Source: an uncultured Chitinophagales bacterium
Lineage (GTDB): Bacteria; Bacteroidota; Bacteroidia; Chitinophagales; Chitinophagaceae
Assembly: GCA_946886475.1 (NCBI GenBank)
Contig: CAMPIQ010000056.1
Span: 1-21,253 of the forward strand
Direction of reading: 5' to 3'
DNA: 21,253 nucleotides
Within the stretch, counting starts at the first letter, position 1. Every line of letters begins with the position of its first letter. The notes beneath the pieces are model-generated. The model ran no database searches. It saw only the letters and a list, made by a program, of their open reading frames with translations, and was not told where the DNA came from. Positions 14,837 to 21,253 of this stretch are shown in pieces. A program made the translations under genes and the position numbers.

Positions 14837-15606
14837 GTTCAGTATTATTCGAGATAAAAGATACCATTGGGGTCATTACATTAAATCGTCCGGACAAATA
14901 CAATGCATTCAACCGCGACATGGCGCTGAACCTGCAAAAAAAATTAGATGACTGTACAAAAAAAGACATCCGTTGCGTCTATATAACGGGGCAGGGTAAG
15001 GCTTTCAGTTCGGGACAGGACCTTGAAGAAGTTGTAGATCCCAATGGTCCAAACATTGAAACCATTCTGAGTGAGCACTACAATCCCATCATCAGACAGA
15101 TAAGGAAACTTGAGAAACCGGTTGTTGCAGCCGTTAATGGAGTGGCTGCAGGCGCCGGAGCCAACATTGCACTGGCCTGTGATATTGTACTGGCATCTAC
15201 AGCTGCTTCATTTATCCAGGCTTTTTCAAAAATTGGCCTGGTACCTGATAGCGGAGGCACCTATATCTTACCAAGGCTGATAGGCTGGCAGAAAGCAAGT
15301 GCATTAATGATGCTGGGTGAAAAGATAACAGCTGAAGAAGCAGAGCGGCTTGGAATGATCTACAGGGTATACGAAGAACAACATTTCAAAGAAGCGTCAT
15401 GGAAGCTGGCATTCACCTTATCACAAATGCCTACTAAAGGACTTGCCTATACCAAGCAGCTTCTGAATAATTCAATGATCAACGACTACGAAGGCCAGCT
15501 TCATGATGAAGAACTGTTTCAGCAAAAAGCCGGGAAGACCCTGGATTATGAAGAGGGCGTAAAGGCGTTTCTGGAGAAGCGGAAGGGGGAGTTCAGGGGC
15601 GCATGA
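14833..15606 (+). CDS. paaG: 1,2-epoxyphenylacetyl-CoA isomerase PaaG
   Basis: PaaG, a crotonase-fold enzyme, converts ring-1,2-epoxyphenylacetyl-CoA to the seven-membered oxepin-CoA. The 257-residue protein has the oxyanion-hole regions FSSGQDLEEV (58-67) and NGVAAGAGANIALACDIVLA (102-121). The PaaG-like segment SFIQAFSKIGLVPDSGGTYILPRLIG (126-151) carries Asp139, the position expected for the catalytic acid of PaaG. This and the LGEKITAEEAERLGMIYRV segment fit PaaG better than PaaF. It overlaps the DinB-fold gene by 4 nt and is therefore translationally coupled. The next gene, paaI, is 294 bp away. Confidence 0.93.
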   Translation: MSSVLFEIKDTIGVITLNRPDKYNAFNRDMALNLQKKLDDCTKKDIRCVYITGQGKAFSSGQDLEEVVDPNGPNIETILSEHYNPIIRQIRKLEKPVVAAVNGVAAGAGANIALACDIVLASTAASFIQAFSKIGLVPDSGGTYILPRLIGWQKASALMMLGEKITAEEAERLGMIYRVYEEQHFKEASWKLAFTLSQMPTKGLAYTKQLLNNSMINDYEGQLHDEELFQQKAGKTLDYEEGVKAFLEKRKGEFRGA

Positions 15607-15900
15607 TGGCGTAGGTAAGTTGAAATTCCTGATATGCTTACAAGTAACAGGATATCATTTCTTTTAAAAAAATGATTTGCCATACAGTAATTTTTATATT
15701 CCTGCAATTTCAATTCTGAAGTATCAAAGCCTTTGTTCGCTACTTATCTGTATTTAAAGCATCAATTAAATGAATTATACGCCAACTGGAAATCACAATC
15801 AGCATTTAGACGAAAAACTTATTTAAATGAGATCTTTCCGCTATCATGTCAACTTATTAACTTGTCGCTGATCAACTCAATTTAATCAACCCAAACACCC
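15607..15900. other. Gap between paaG and paaI without a recognised gene
   Basis: This 294-bp spacer is AT-rich. An imperfect hairpin (ATCATTT at about 15652, AAATGAT at about 15668) lies near its left end. One plus-strand frame is open for about 63 codons from about 15693 to the TAA at about 15886 but has no ATG, and I recognise nothing in it. I see no RNA gene or clear terminator. A promoter for paaI may lie near the right end. Confidence 0.5.
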
Positions 15901-16317
15901 ATGCTCCAAACAACCCCCTCCCAGGTAGTAGACCATATGATGAAAGAAGACATGTTCAGCCAGTGGCTGGGCATAGAAGTACTGGAAATACGCGAAGGTT
16001 ACAGCAGAATTAGAATGACATTGCGAAATGAAATGGTGAATGGCTTTCATGTAATACATGGAGGAATTGCTTTTTCTCTTGCCGACAGCGCATTTGCTTT
16101 TGCCTGTAATAACAGGAACAACCTTTCCCTTGCTCTTGATACCAGCATCAACTTCAATAAAACCACAAAGCCGGGTGATGTATTAACTGCAGAAGCAAAA
16201 GAATTGCATAATGGCCGTAGTACCGGACTATACCTGATCACGGTTACCAATCAAAACAATGAACAGGTAGCTTTATTCAAAGGAACCTGTTTCCGGACAG
16301 GCAAAAACCTGATCTGA
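15901..16317 (+). CDS. paaI: Hotdog-fold thioesterase PaaI
   Basis: PaaI hydrolyses hydroxyphenylacetyl-CoA and similar side products, freeing CoA trapped by abortive epoxide opening. The 138-residue length is typical. The hotdog core shows WLGIEVLEIREGYSRIRMTL (22-41), the GFHVIHGGIAFSLADSAFAFA segment (48-68) with the HGG turn at 53-55 and Asp62 as the likely catalytic acid, and the closing FKGTCFRTGK strand. It begins at ATG 15901, with in-frame ATGs at codons 13 and 14 as alternatives. The next gene begins 1 nt after its stop. Confidence 0.93.
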   Translation: MLQTTPSQVVDHMMKEDMFSQWLGIEVLEIREGYSRIRMTLRNEMVNGFHVIHGGIAFSLADSAFAFACNNRNNLSLALDTSINFNKTTKPGDVLTAEAKELHNGRSTGLYLITVTNQNNEQVALFKGTCFRTGKNLI

Positions 16318-16318
16318 T

Positions 16319-16897
16319 TTGAAAGATTCTGTTCTACAACTATTTGAACAATACCCCCAGCTGGCCATTGTAATCAGTATATTATTAAGTATGCTGGTTG
16401 CTGTTTTAGGACTGATACCAAGTGTGTTCATTACGGCTGCCAACATACTTTTTTTTGGCTTCTGGCAGGGCACGTTGATTTCCATTGCAGGGGAAACCAT
16501 TGGCGCAATTGTGGCATTTTTTCTTTACAGGGCCGGATTTAGAAACACAACACAAAAAAAATTCAGTCAACAACCAAAACTGCAGTCATTATTAAATGCC
16601 CGCGGCCGCGAAGCTTTCTGGCTAATCTTTTCATTACGCTTAATTCCATTTGTTCCTTCCGGACTGGTAACATTTGCTGCAGCTGTTGGAAAAACCGGCG
16701 CAGTTGTTTTTATAACAGCAAGTACACTGGGTAAGTTGCCTGCACTCCTGATGGAAGCTTATTCTGTGTTACAGGTAACTGAATTCGGCTGGCAGGGAAA
16801 AGTTATACTGGTACTAACCGCGGCAGTAATTCTTTACCTGATCATCAAAAGAATCCTGGACAGGAAAAATGAAAGTGGCGGATCAGCTTCTCAATGA
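16319..16897 (+). CDS. VTT-domain (TVP38/TMEM64 family) membrane protein
   Basis: The 192-residue protein has four or five hydrophobic segments. The VTT (SNARE-associated, DedA-like) signature is visible: GLIPSVFITAANILFFGFWQG (about residues 37-57) then GETIGAIVAFFLYR (62-75), and later RGREAFWLIFSLRLIPFVPSG (about 95-115) before the last pair of helices. Related DedA/TVP38 proteins are thought to act in lipid scrambling or envelope homeostasis. The only start that keeps the first helix is the TTG at 16319, 1 nt after the paaI stop; an in-frame stop lies three codons upstream of it. The coupling to paaI may reflect position only. Confidence 0.85.
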   Translation: MKDSVLQLFEQYPQLAIVISILLSMLVAVLGLIPSVFITAANILFFGFWQGTLISIAGETIGAIVAFFLYRAGFRNTTQKKFSQQPKLQSLLNARGREAFWLIFSLRLIPFVPSGLVTFAAAVGKTGAVVFITASTLGKLPALLMEAYSVLQVTEFGWQGKVILVLTAAVILYLIIKRILDRKNESGGSASQ

Positions 16898-17020
16898 ATC
16901 GGGTAATAGATCCCTGAACCACGGGCATCATTTTTCAGCCGGTCATAAGTTAAGATCATTCCTTATTTCCTTTCAATAATCTCCCGTTCAATAACTATCT
17001 TTCTATAACAAAACTAATAT

Positions 17021-17689
17021 ATGAGAGCCCTTTCACTAAAGGCAAAAAACCACCCCTGGCTCACCAGGTTCATTATTATCTTCCTATTATATCCAATCAT
17101 CAATATTTGCGGATTTGCACTTGGAATTATTTTTAACCAGGAAGGATTTTATATAACAGCAATTACATGGTATGTACTTATATTTTTGACCCTGGTACTT
17201 GCTACCTTCTATCCACGGAATAGAATGAGACTTGCTTACTATCGCCGCAAGACTTTTGATTTCTTTCTGGCACTTTCCAGTTTAAGTTTCATTTTAATTT
17301 CCGGCAACCATTTTATTGATAGCAACCCTGTTAATAATTTCAATCAGGCCCAGGCCAGCTTTAAGCCCTCAGCGCATATAACTGAAAAACCTGCCGGCGA
17401 AAAAAAGAAAAACACTAAAAAATTTATTAAACATCTTATAAAAAAATACAAACAGGCCAGTGATGGTGAAAAGGTGGCTTTGATAATACTTACGATCATC
17501 ATAGCATTGGCTGCAGTATACCTTCTGGCGGTGCTTAGCTGCAGCATTGCCTGTTCGGGACTGGAAGCCCTGGCCTATGTTGTTTTTCTTTTGGGATTAG
17601 GCGGAATTATTTTTGGAGTGGCGAAGATCATAGGGAACATTAACAGGAAATCAAAAAAGAAGGAAGCAGAAATTAATCATCCTGGGTAA
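17021..17689 (+). CDS. Hypothetical membrane protein between paaI and paaY
   Basis: The 222-residue protein has hydrophobic segments at about residues 15-38, 44-63, 80-96, 152-178 and 182-204. A lysine-rich, probably disordered stretch (126-150) and a basic C-terminal tail (208-217) would place those parts in the cytoplasm. I recognise no domain. It follows the VTT gene after 123 bp and precedes paaY by 20 bp, so it may be transcribed with paaY. No motif links it to phenylacetate. Confidence 0.65.
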   Translation: MRALSLKAKNHPWLTRFIIIFLLYPIINICGFALGIIFNQEGFYITAITWYVLIFLTLVLATFYPRNRMRLAYYRRKTFDFFLALSSLSFILISGNHFIDSNPVNNFNQAQASFKPSAHITEKPAGEKKKNTKKFIKHLIKKYKQASDGEKVALIILTIIIALAAVYLLAVLSCSIACSGLEALAYVVFLLGLGGIIFGVAKIIGNINRKSKKKEAEINHPG

Positions 17690-17709
17690 TTTGCCGGATA
17701 ATCAGGCTT

Positions 17710-18297
17710 ATGTTTTACGAATTCAATGGGATAAAACCCGTGGCAGATCCTTCTGCCTTTATTCATCCTCAGGCAACGGTTACAGGTAACGTAATAATCG
17801 GAAAAGATGTTTATATAGGTCCGGGGTGTGCCTTGCGCGGCGACTGGGGCAAAATCATCATTTCGGATGGTTGTAATGTACAGGAAAATTGCACGGTACA
17901 TATGTTTCCCGGCGTTAGTGTTGTATTACAGGAATCTGCCCATATCGGTCATGGGGCCATTATCCACGGAGCTGTAATAGGACGCAACTGTCTTATTGGA
18001 ATGAATGCCGTTATCATGGACGAAGTGGAATTGGGCGATGAATGTGTAGTGGGGGCTTTGAGCTTTATTAAACAGGGAGAGAAAATCCCTGCACGGTCGT
18101 TGGTTGCAGGCAATCCTGCCAGGATCATAAAGCAGGTTAGCGATGAAATGATGGCCTGGAAGTCGGAAGGCACCAAACTTTATCAGCAATTGCCCGCCCT
18201 GCTTTTTCAAACGCTGATCCCATGCGAACCCTTAAAAAGGGATCAGCCTCAACAGGCTGTTTTTCAAACCGATTACAAACCGTTTAAAAAAATATGA
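17710..18297 (+). CDS. paaY: Left-handed beta-helix thioesterase PaaY (gamma-CA family)
   Basis: PaaY is a hexapeptide-repeat protein related to gamma-carbonic anhydrase. In the phenylacetate pathway it hydrolyses the 2-hydroxycyclohepta-1,4,6-triene-1-formyl-CoA dead-end product. The 195-residue protein matches E. coli PaaY along its length. Hexapeptide repeats run from about residue 20 to 125, with zinc ligands expected at His64 (CTVH), His81 and His86 (HIGHGAIIH). After the beta helix come the conserved VGALSFIKQGEKIPARSLVAGNPA and DEMMAWKSEGTKLYQQL segments, which distinguish PaaY from generic gamma-CA proteins. It closes the paa region here, 20 bp after the membrane-protein gene. Confidence 0.9.
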   Translation: MFYEFNGIKPVADPSAFIHPQATVTGNVIIGKDVYIGPGCALRGDWGKIIISDGCNVQENCTVHMFPGVSVVLQESAHIGHGAIIHGAVIGRNCLIGMNAVIMDEVELGDECVVGALSFIKQGEKIPARSLVAGNPARIIKQVSDEMMAWKSEGTKLYQQLPALLFQTLIPCEPLKRDQPQQAVFQTDYKPFKKI

Positions 18298-18378
18298 AGA
18301 CCCATTATGAAAAATCCAATCAACCTGCATCAAATCTTCGTAACTTAAAATCTCGAATAAACCGATAAATCAACCTTT

Positions 18379-19650
18379 ATGAGAAGAGTTTTACCTGCGC
18401 TCTTATTCACTTCATTTGCCCTGACCACTTCATCACTCTTTGCACAACGCGACCACTTTGCATATGCCATTACGGATATGTCAAAAGAAGGTTCAGGCTG
18501 GAATGTTTTGAGAAAATTAGATCTTCAATCAGGAACTTACAGTGATGTAATACTGAACGGCACCAATGCACAACTCAGTGTTTTTGATGCCTCAACAAAA
18601 AAACAACTGGTTCAGCAACCAGATGCCAAATGGGGTAATATGATGCATGCCCCGTTTACCACCGGGGTCGCAGCCGCTGCTTACGACAGAAAGAACAACC
18701 GTTTATACTTCACGCCTATGTTTGTTGACCAGTTGCGTTATATAGACATGAAGACAATGAAAGTATACTATGTAGCTGACCAGCCATTTACAAAGCTGGG
18801 TAATATGCATAATGATGAAGGGAAGATCGTAACAAGGATGGTGATTGCACCGGATGGCTATGGCTATGCCATCACAAATGATGGTCATACTTTTATCCGT
18901 TTTTCAACCGGCAGGAAATCCAGGATCGAACATTTGGGAACGCTGGTTGACGATCAGGCCAATGGAAGCATTTCAATTCATAACCGTTGCACAAGTTTTG
19001 GTGGAGATATGATCTCCGACAACAAGGGTAACCTCTTTATCTTATCCGCAAGGAACCATGTGTTCAAAGTAAATACCAACAATAAAGTTGCAACCCATGT
19101 TGGAAACATTCAGGGTCTTACACCCAATTTTACGGTAAATGGCGCCGTAGTAGATGGTGACGGGAACCTGCTGGTGAGCAGTGCAGTTGATGGCAACACT
19201 TATTATGTAGTGAATCCTCTGAACTGGTCAGCATCGCCCTACAAATCAGTTAATGGGATTTACAGAAGTTCAGACCTGGCCAACAGCAACTTTCTGTCCG
19301 AACCTAAAAAAGATCCGGTAATAGTTGCTTCTCCTGTTGCCCTGCCTGACGTTAAAAAAGCTCCTGATATGGCTGCAGGCGTATTCAATAACCAGATCGC
19401 AGTTTATCCTAATCCGGTTACTTCAGACATAATCACCATTCAGTTTAAAAAAGTTCCTCATGGCAATTATGTACTGGAGCTTAACGATGTTTTAGGACGA
19501 AGTGTAAGTCAGAAAAGAATTACGATCAATAATGAAAACCAGGTGCAGGTGATTGCGCTTGATAAAACAAATGCCAAAGGAATTTATCTGATCAAGGTCT
19601 TTGATGGCAAAACAGAATCTGTGTTCACACAAAAAGTTGTGGTTCAGTAA
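18379..19650 (+). CDS. T9SS-secreted protein with C-terminal sorting domain
   Basis: The 423-residue product has a signal peptide (residues 1-23, cut after FAQ). Residues 24-310 contain repeated strand motifs such as RLYFTPMFVDQLRYID, GYGYAITNDGHTFIRFS and GNLFILSARNHVFKVN, which suggest a beta-propeller of the NHL/PQQ-like type. Residues 340-423 form a type A T9SS sorting domain, opening with AVYPNPVTSDIITI and closing with GIYLIKVFDGKTESVFTQKVVV. The protein is therefore exported across the outer membrane and is probably surface-attached or released. Substrate or role is unknown. A strong terminator follows at 19671-19700. Confidence 0.92.
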   Translation: MRRVLPALLFTSFALTTSSLFAQRDHFAYAITDMSKEGSGWNVLRKLDLQSGTYSDVILNGTNAQLSVFDASTKKQLVQQPDAKWGNMMHAPFTTGVAAAAYDRKNNRLYFTPMFVDQLRYIDMKTMKVYYVADQPFTKLGNMHNDEGKIVTRMVIAPDGYGYAITNDGHTFIRFSTGRKSRIEHLGTLVDDQANGSISIHNRCTSFGGDMISDNKGNLFILSARNHVFKVNTNNKVATHVGNIQGLTPNFTVNGAVVDGDGNLLVSSAVDGNTYYVVNPLNWSASPYKSVNGIYRSSDLANSNFLSEPKKDPVIVASPVALPDVKKAPDMAAGVFNNQIAVYPNPVTSDIITIQFKKVPHGNYVLELNDVLGRSVSQKRITINNENQVQVIALDKTNAKGIYLIKVFDGKTESVFTQKVVVQ

Positions 19651-19670
19651 CAACCTGAACCATCTGACGA

Positions 19671-19700
19671 AAACGCTGGCCCGTAAGCCGGCGTTTTTTC
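19671..19700 (+). terminator. Intrinsic terminator after the T9SS protein gene
   Basis: AAACGCTGGC (19671-19680), loop CCGTAA and GCCGGCGTTT (19687-19696) form a ten-pair stem with one G-U pair, running into a T-tract that ends at 19699. It is right after the T9SS gene and faces the convergent small gene at 19701-20048. Confidence 0.85.
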
Positions 19701-20048
19701 TTATCGCTCATCTTTCCAAACCACTCCAATCTCCTTAGCAGTTGCCATAAAATCTTCACATTTCATATCGCCCTTACCCGTATAACCCCCGGTAGGTGCG
19801 CATATGTAATTGCAATGCTCATCATACACCACATTGTACTGGTCGCAGCATTGACTTGAAAAATAAAAAACCCTTTTACCCTGGTATTCATATTCCCGCA
19901 CAACGGCAGGCGGATTCCATTTGGGTTCTTTTTTTATCTGGTTGATTTTTTCTTGAATACATTCGGGGATATTTCCGGGAGCATCTTTCCTGCATTTCTG
20001 GGAAGCAATGGTCAGGAAGATAATTAGGGTGAATAAAATTGATTTCAT
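19701..20048 (-). CDS. Small Cys-rich secreted protein, DUF6970-like
   Basis: The 115-residue product has an N-terminal hydrophobic signal (residues 2-18) followed by Lys-Cys; Cys19 could be lipidated, although the lipobox is not canonical. The mature part has six further Cys residues: PECIQ, SQCCDQYN (a pair), HCNYICAPTGGYTGKGD (two) and KCEDF. The spacing suggests disulfides or metal binding in the periplasm. The pattern IKKEPKWNPPAVVREYEYQGK followed by CCDQYN recalls a small Bacteroidota family that I believe is DUF6970; I am not certain of the number. It is divergent from obg, with 49 bp between starts, and ends right after the T9SS gene's terminator. Confidence 0.8.
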   Translation of the reverse strand: MKSILFTLIIFLTIASQKCRKDAPGNIPECIQEKINQIKKEPKWNPPAVVREYEYQGKRVFYFSSQCCDQYNVVYDEHCNYICAPTGGYTGKGDMKCEDFMATAKEIGVVWKDER

Positions 20049-20097
20049 AAGCCTTGATTAGGACGAATATCTTTGTATATAGCAAAAACAATACCTT

Positions 20098-21102
20098 TTG
20101 GATAAGAGTAATTTCGTAGACCAGATCAGGGTTTTCTGTAAAAGCGGACACGGCGGTGCAGGCATCAAACACTTCCGCAGGGATAAACTTACTGCTATGG
20201 GTGGACCTGATGGAGGAGACGGTGGCAGGGGCGGACATATCATTTTAAAAGGAAACCGCAACCTCTGGACACTGTTACACCTGAGATATCATAAAAATGT
20301 AATTGCAGAAAATGGTGAAAAAGGGAGTGATAATAACAGGACGGGCAGGTTTGGTAAGGATGTGATACTGGAGGTACCGCTGGGAACCATTGCCAGGGAT
20401 GAAGAAACCGGTGAGAAGGAAATTGAAATTCTCCATGATGGTGAAGAACGCATATGGCTACCGGGAGGCAAGGGTGGTTTGGGAAATACCAATTTCAAAA
20501 CACCAACCAACCAGGCGCCTGAGCATGCTCAACCTGGATTACCCGGAGTAGAAGGATGGAAAATTCTTGAATTAAAGGTTCTCGCCGACGTAGGACTGGT
20601 AGGTTTCCCCAATGCCGGGAAATCCACCCTGCTATCTGTGATCACGGCTGCAAAACCCAAGATCGCCGACTATGCATTCACTACGCTCACCCCTCAATTA
20701 GGAATGGTTGAATACCGCGATGCCAAAAGTTTCTGCATCGCAGATCTTCCCGGTATCATTGAAGGAGCGGCAGAAGGTAAAGGACTGGGACATCGTTTTC
20801 TTCGTCATATAGAACGCAATTCCATTCTTTTGTTTTTAATACCAGCTGATAGCAAAAATCATAAGCAGGAATTTGAGATACTTGTAAATGAACTGGAAGA
20901 ATACAATCCCGAATTATTACACAAGCAATTCATTATAGCTATCAGTAAAGCTGATATGCTGGATGAAGAACTAACTGCGGACATCAGAAAAGAACTCCCT
21001 GAAAACATACCACACATTTTCATTTCTTCGGTAACCAATAAAAATATCCAGGAACTGAAAGATATTTTATGGAAGGCTTTGAACGAAGAGAAAAGCCTAT
21101 AG
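20098..21102 (+). CDS. obg: GTPase Obg (50S ribosome assembly)
   Basis: Obg is an essential GTPase in late 50S maturation and stress signalling. The 334-residue protein has the glycine-rich Obg fold at residues 1-160 ([36 protein letters not shown]). The GTPase domain follows, with G1 at 169-177 (GFPNAGKST), switch II at 216-219 (DLPG), G4 at 283-286 (SKAD) and G5 near 309-313. The C-terminal Obg-specific extension seen in some bacteria is absent, as in other members of the phylum. The only possible start is a TTG at 20098, since an in-frame TAG lies six codons upstream and the N-terminal [16 protein letters not shown] sequence is canonical directly after it. Confidence 0.96.
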   Translation: MDKSNFVDQIRVFCKSGHGGAGIKHFRRDKLTAMGGPDGGDGGRGGHIILKGNRNLWTLLHLRYHKNVIAENGEKGSDNNRTGRFGKDVILEVPLGTIARDEETGEKEIEILHDGEERIWLPGGKGGLGNTNFKTPTNQAPEHAQPGLPGVEGWKILELKVLADVGLVGFPNAGKSTLLSVITAAKPKIADYAFTTLTPQLGMVEYRDAKSFCIADLPGIIEGAAEGKGLGHRFLRHIERNSILLFLIPADSKNHKQEFEILVNELEEYNPELLHKQFIIAISKADMLDEELTADIRKELPENIPHIFISSVTNKNIQELKDILWKALNEEKSL

Positions 21103-21253
21103 CCAATGGCTTTAAAATCCTCCATGGGTTAAACAAATTCTGATAATATCTATCAGGCAGAAATCATCTGGTATTCTGCTAATTAATACAAAAATCTCAT
21201 GGTGCTGGTTATCTGATCAGGCATGTTGATTCAACCAGCTCTATGTGGTTACT

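Noticed and set aside
21080..21120. Possible terminator after obg (AAAGCC and GGCTTT around TATAGCCAAT)
   Set aside because: The stem is only six base pairs with a large loop and is followed by AAAA, not a U-run, so it cannot be supported as an intrinsic terminator.

Overview
The window looks like a chromosomal segment from a member of the Bacteroidota, probably a Chitinophagaceae-type soil or freshwater bacterium. The signs are a type IX secretion (T9SS) C-terminal sorting domain at 18379-19650, signal peptides ending in an FAQ-like motif, a lamin-tail-domain surface protein, scarce Shine-Dalgarno sequences, TAnnTTTG-like promoter elements, and Bacteroidota-style Obg, Asd, DUF2461 and BrkB proteins. 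Species cannot be decided from the sequence alone. I saw no tRNA, rRNA, CRISPR array, transposase or phage gene.

Left part (1-5544): a truncated secreted protein and a small membrane protein (minus strand), an unrecognised cytoplasmic protein, a BrkB/YihY membrane protein with a small VanZ-like partner (minus), a DUF2461 protein and a predicted lipoprotein (plus), then asd for aspartate-semialdehyde dehydrogenase (minus). The asd gene has an unusual leader: a 20-codon ORF rich in Lys, Thr and Met, followed by an intrinsic terminator and only then by asd. I read this as a candidate ribosome-mediated attenuator tuned to the end products of the aspartate pathway. It is the most interesting signal in the window.

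Middle part (5809-9991): a secreted lamin-tail-domain protein, a PfkB-family sugar kinase (minus) with a clear terminator, a membrane-anchored dihaem cytochrome c, and a pair of inverted heptamer repeat arrays.

Right part (10021-18297): a phenylacetate (paa) catabolic cluster. PaaA, PaaC, PaaB and PaaE form the ring 1,2-epoxidase and its reductase, and PaaD supports iron-sulfur assembly of that system. PaaG isomerises the epoxide to the oxepin. PaaI and PaaY are thioesterases that rescue CoA from dead-end intermediates. Three genes not belonging to the classical pathway sit in the cluster: a DinB-fold protein overlapping paaG by 4 nt, a VTT-domain (TVP38/TMEM64) membrane protein starting 1 nt after paaI, and an unrecognised membrane protein before paaY. 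The ligase paaK, and paaF, paaH, paaJ and paaZ, are not in the window.

Far right (18379-21102): a T9SS-secreted protein with a strong terminator, a small Cys-rich secreted or lipoprotein (minus), and the ribosome-assembly GTPase Obg, which appears to start at TTG. The last 150 bases hold no gene that I can support.
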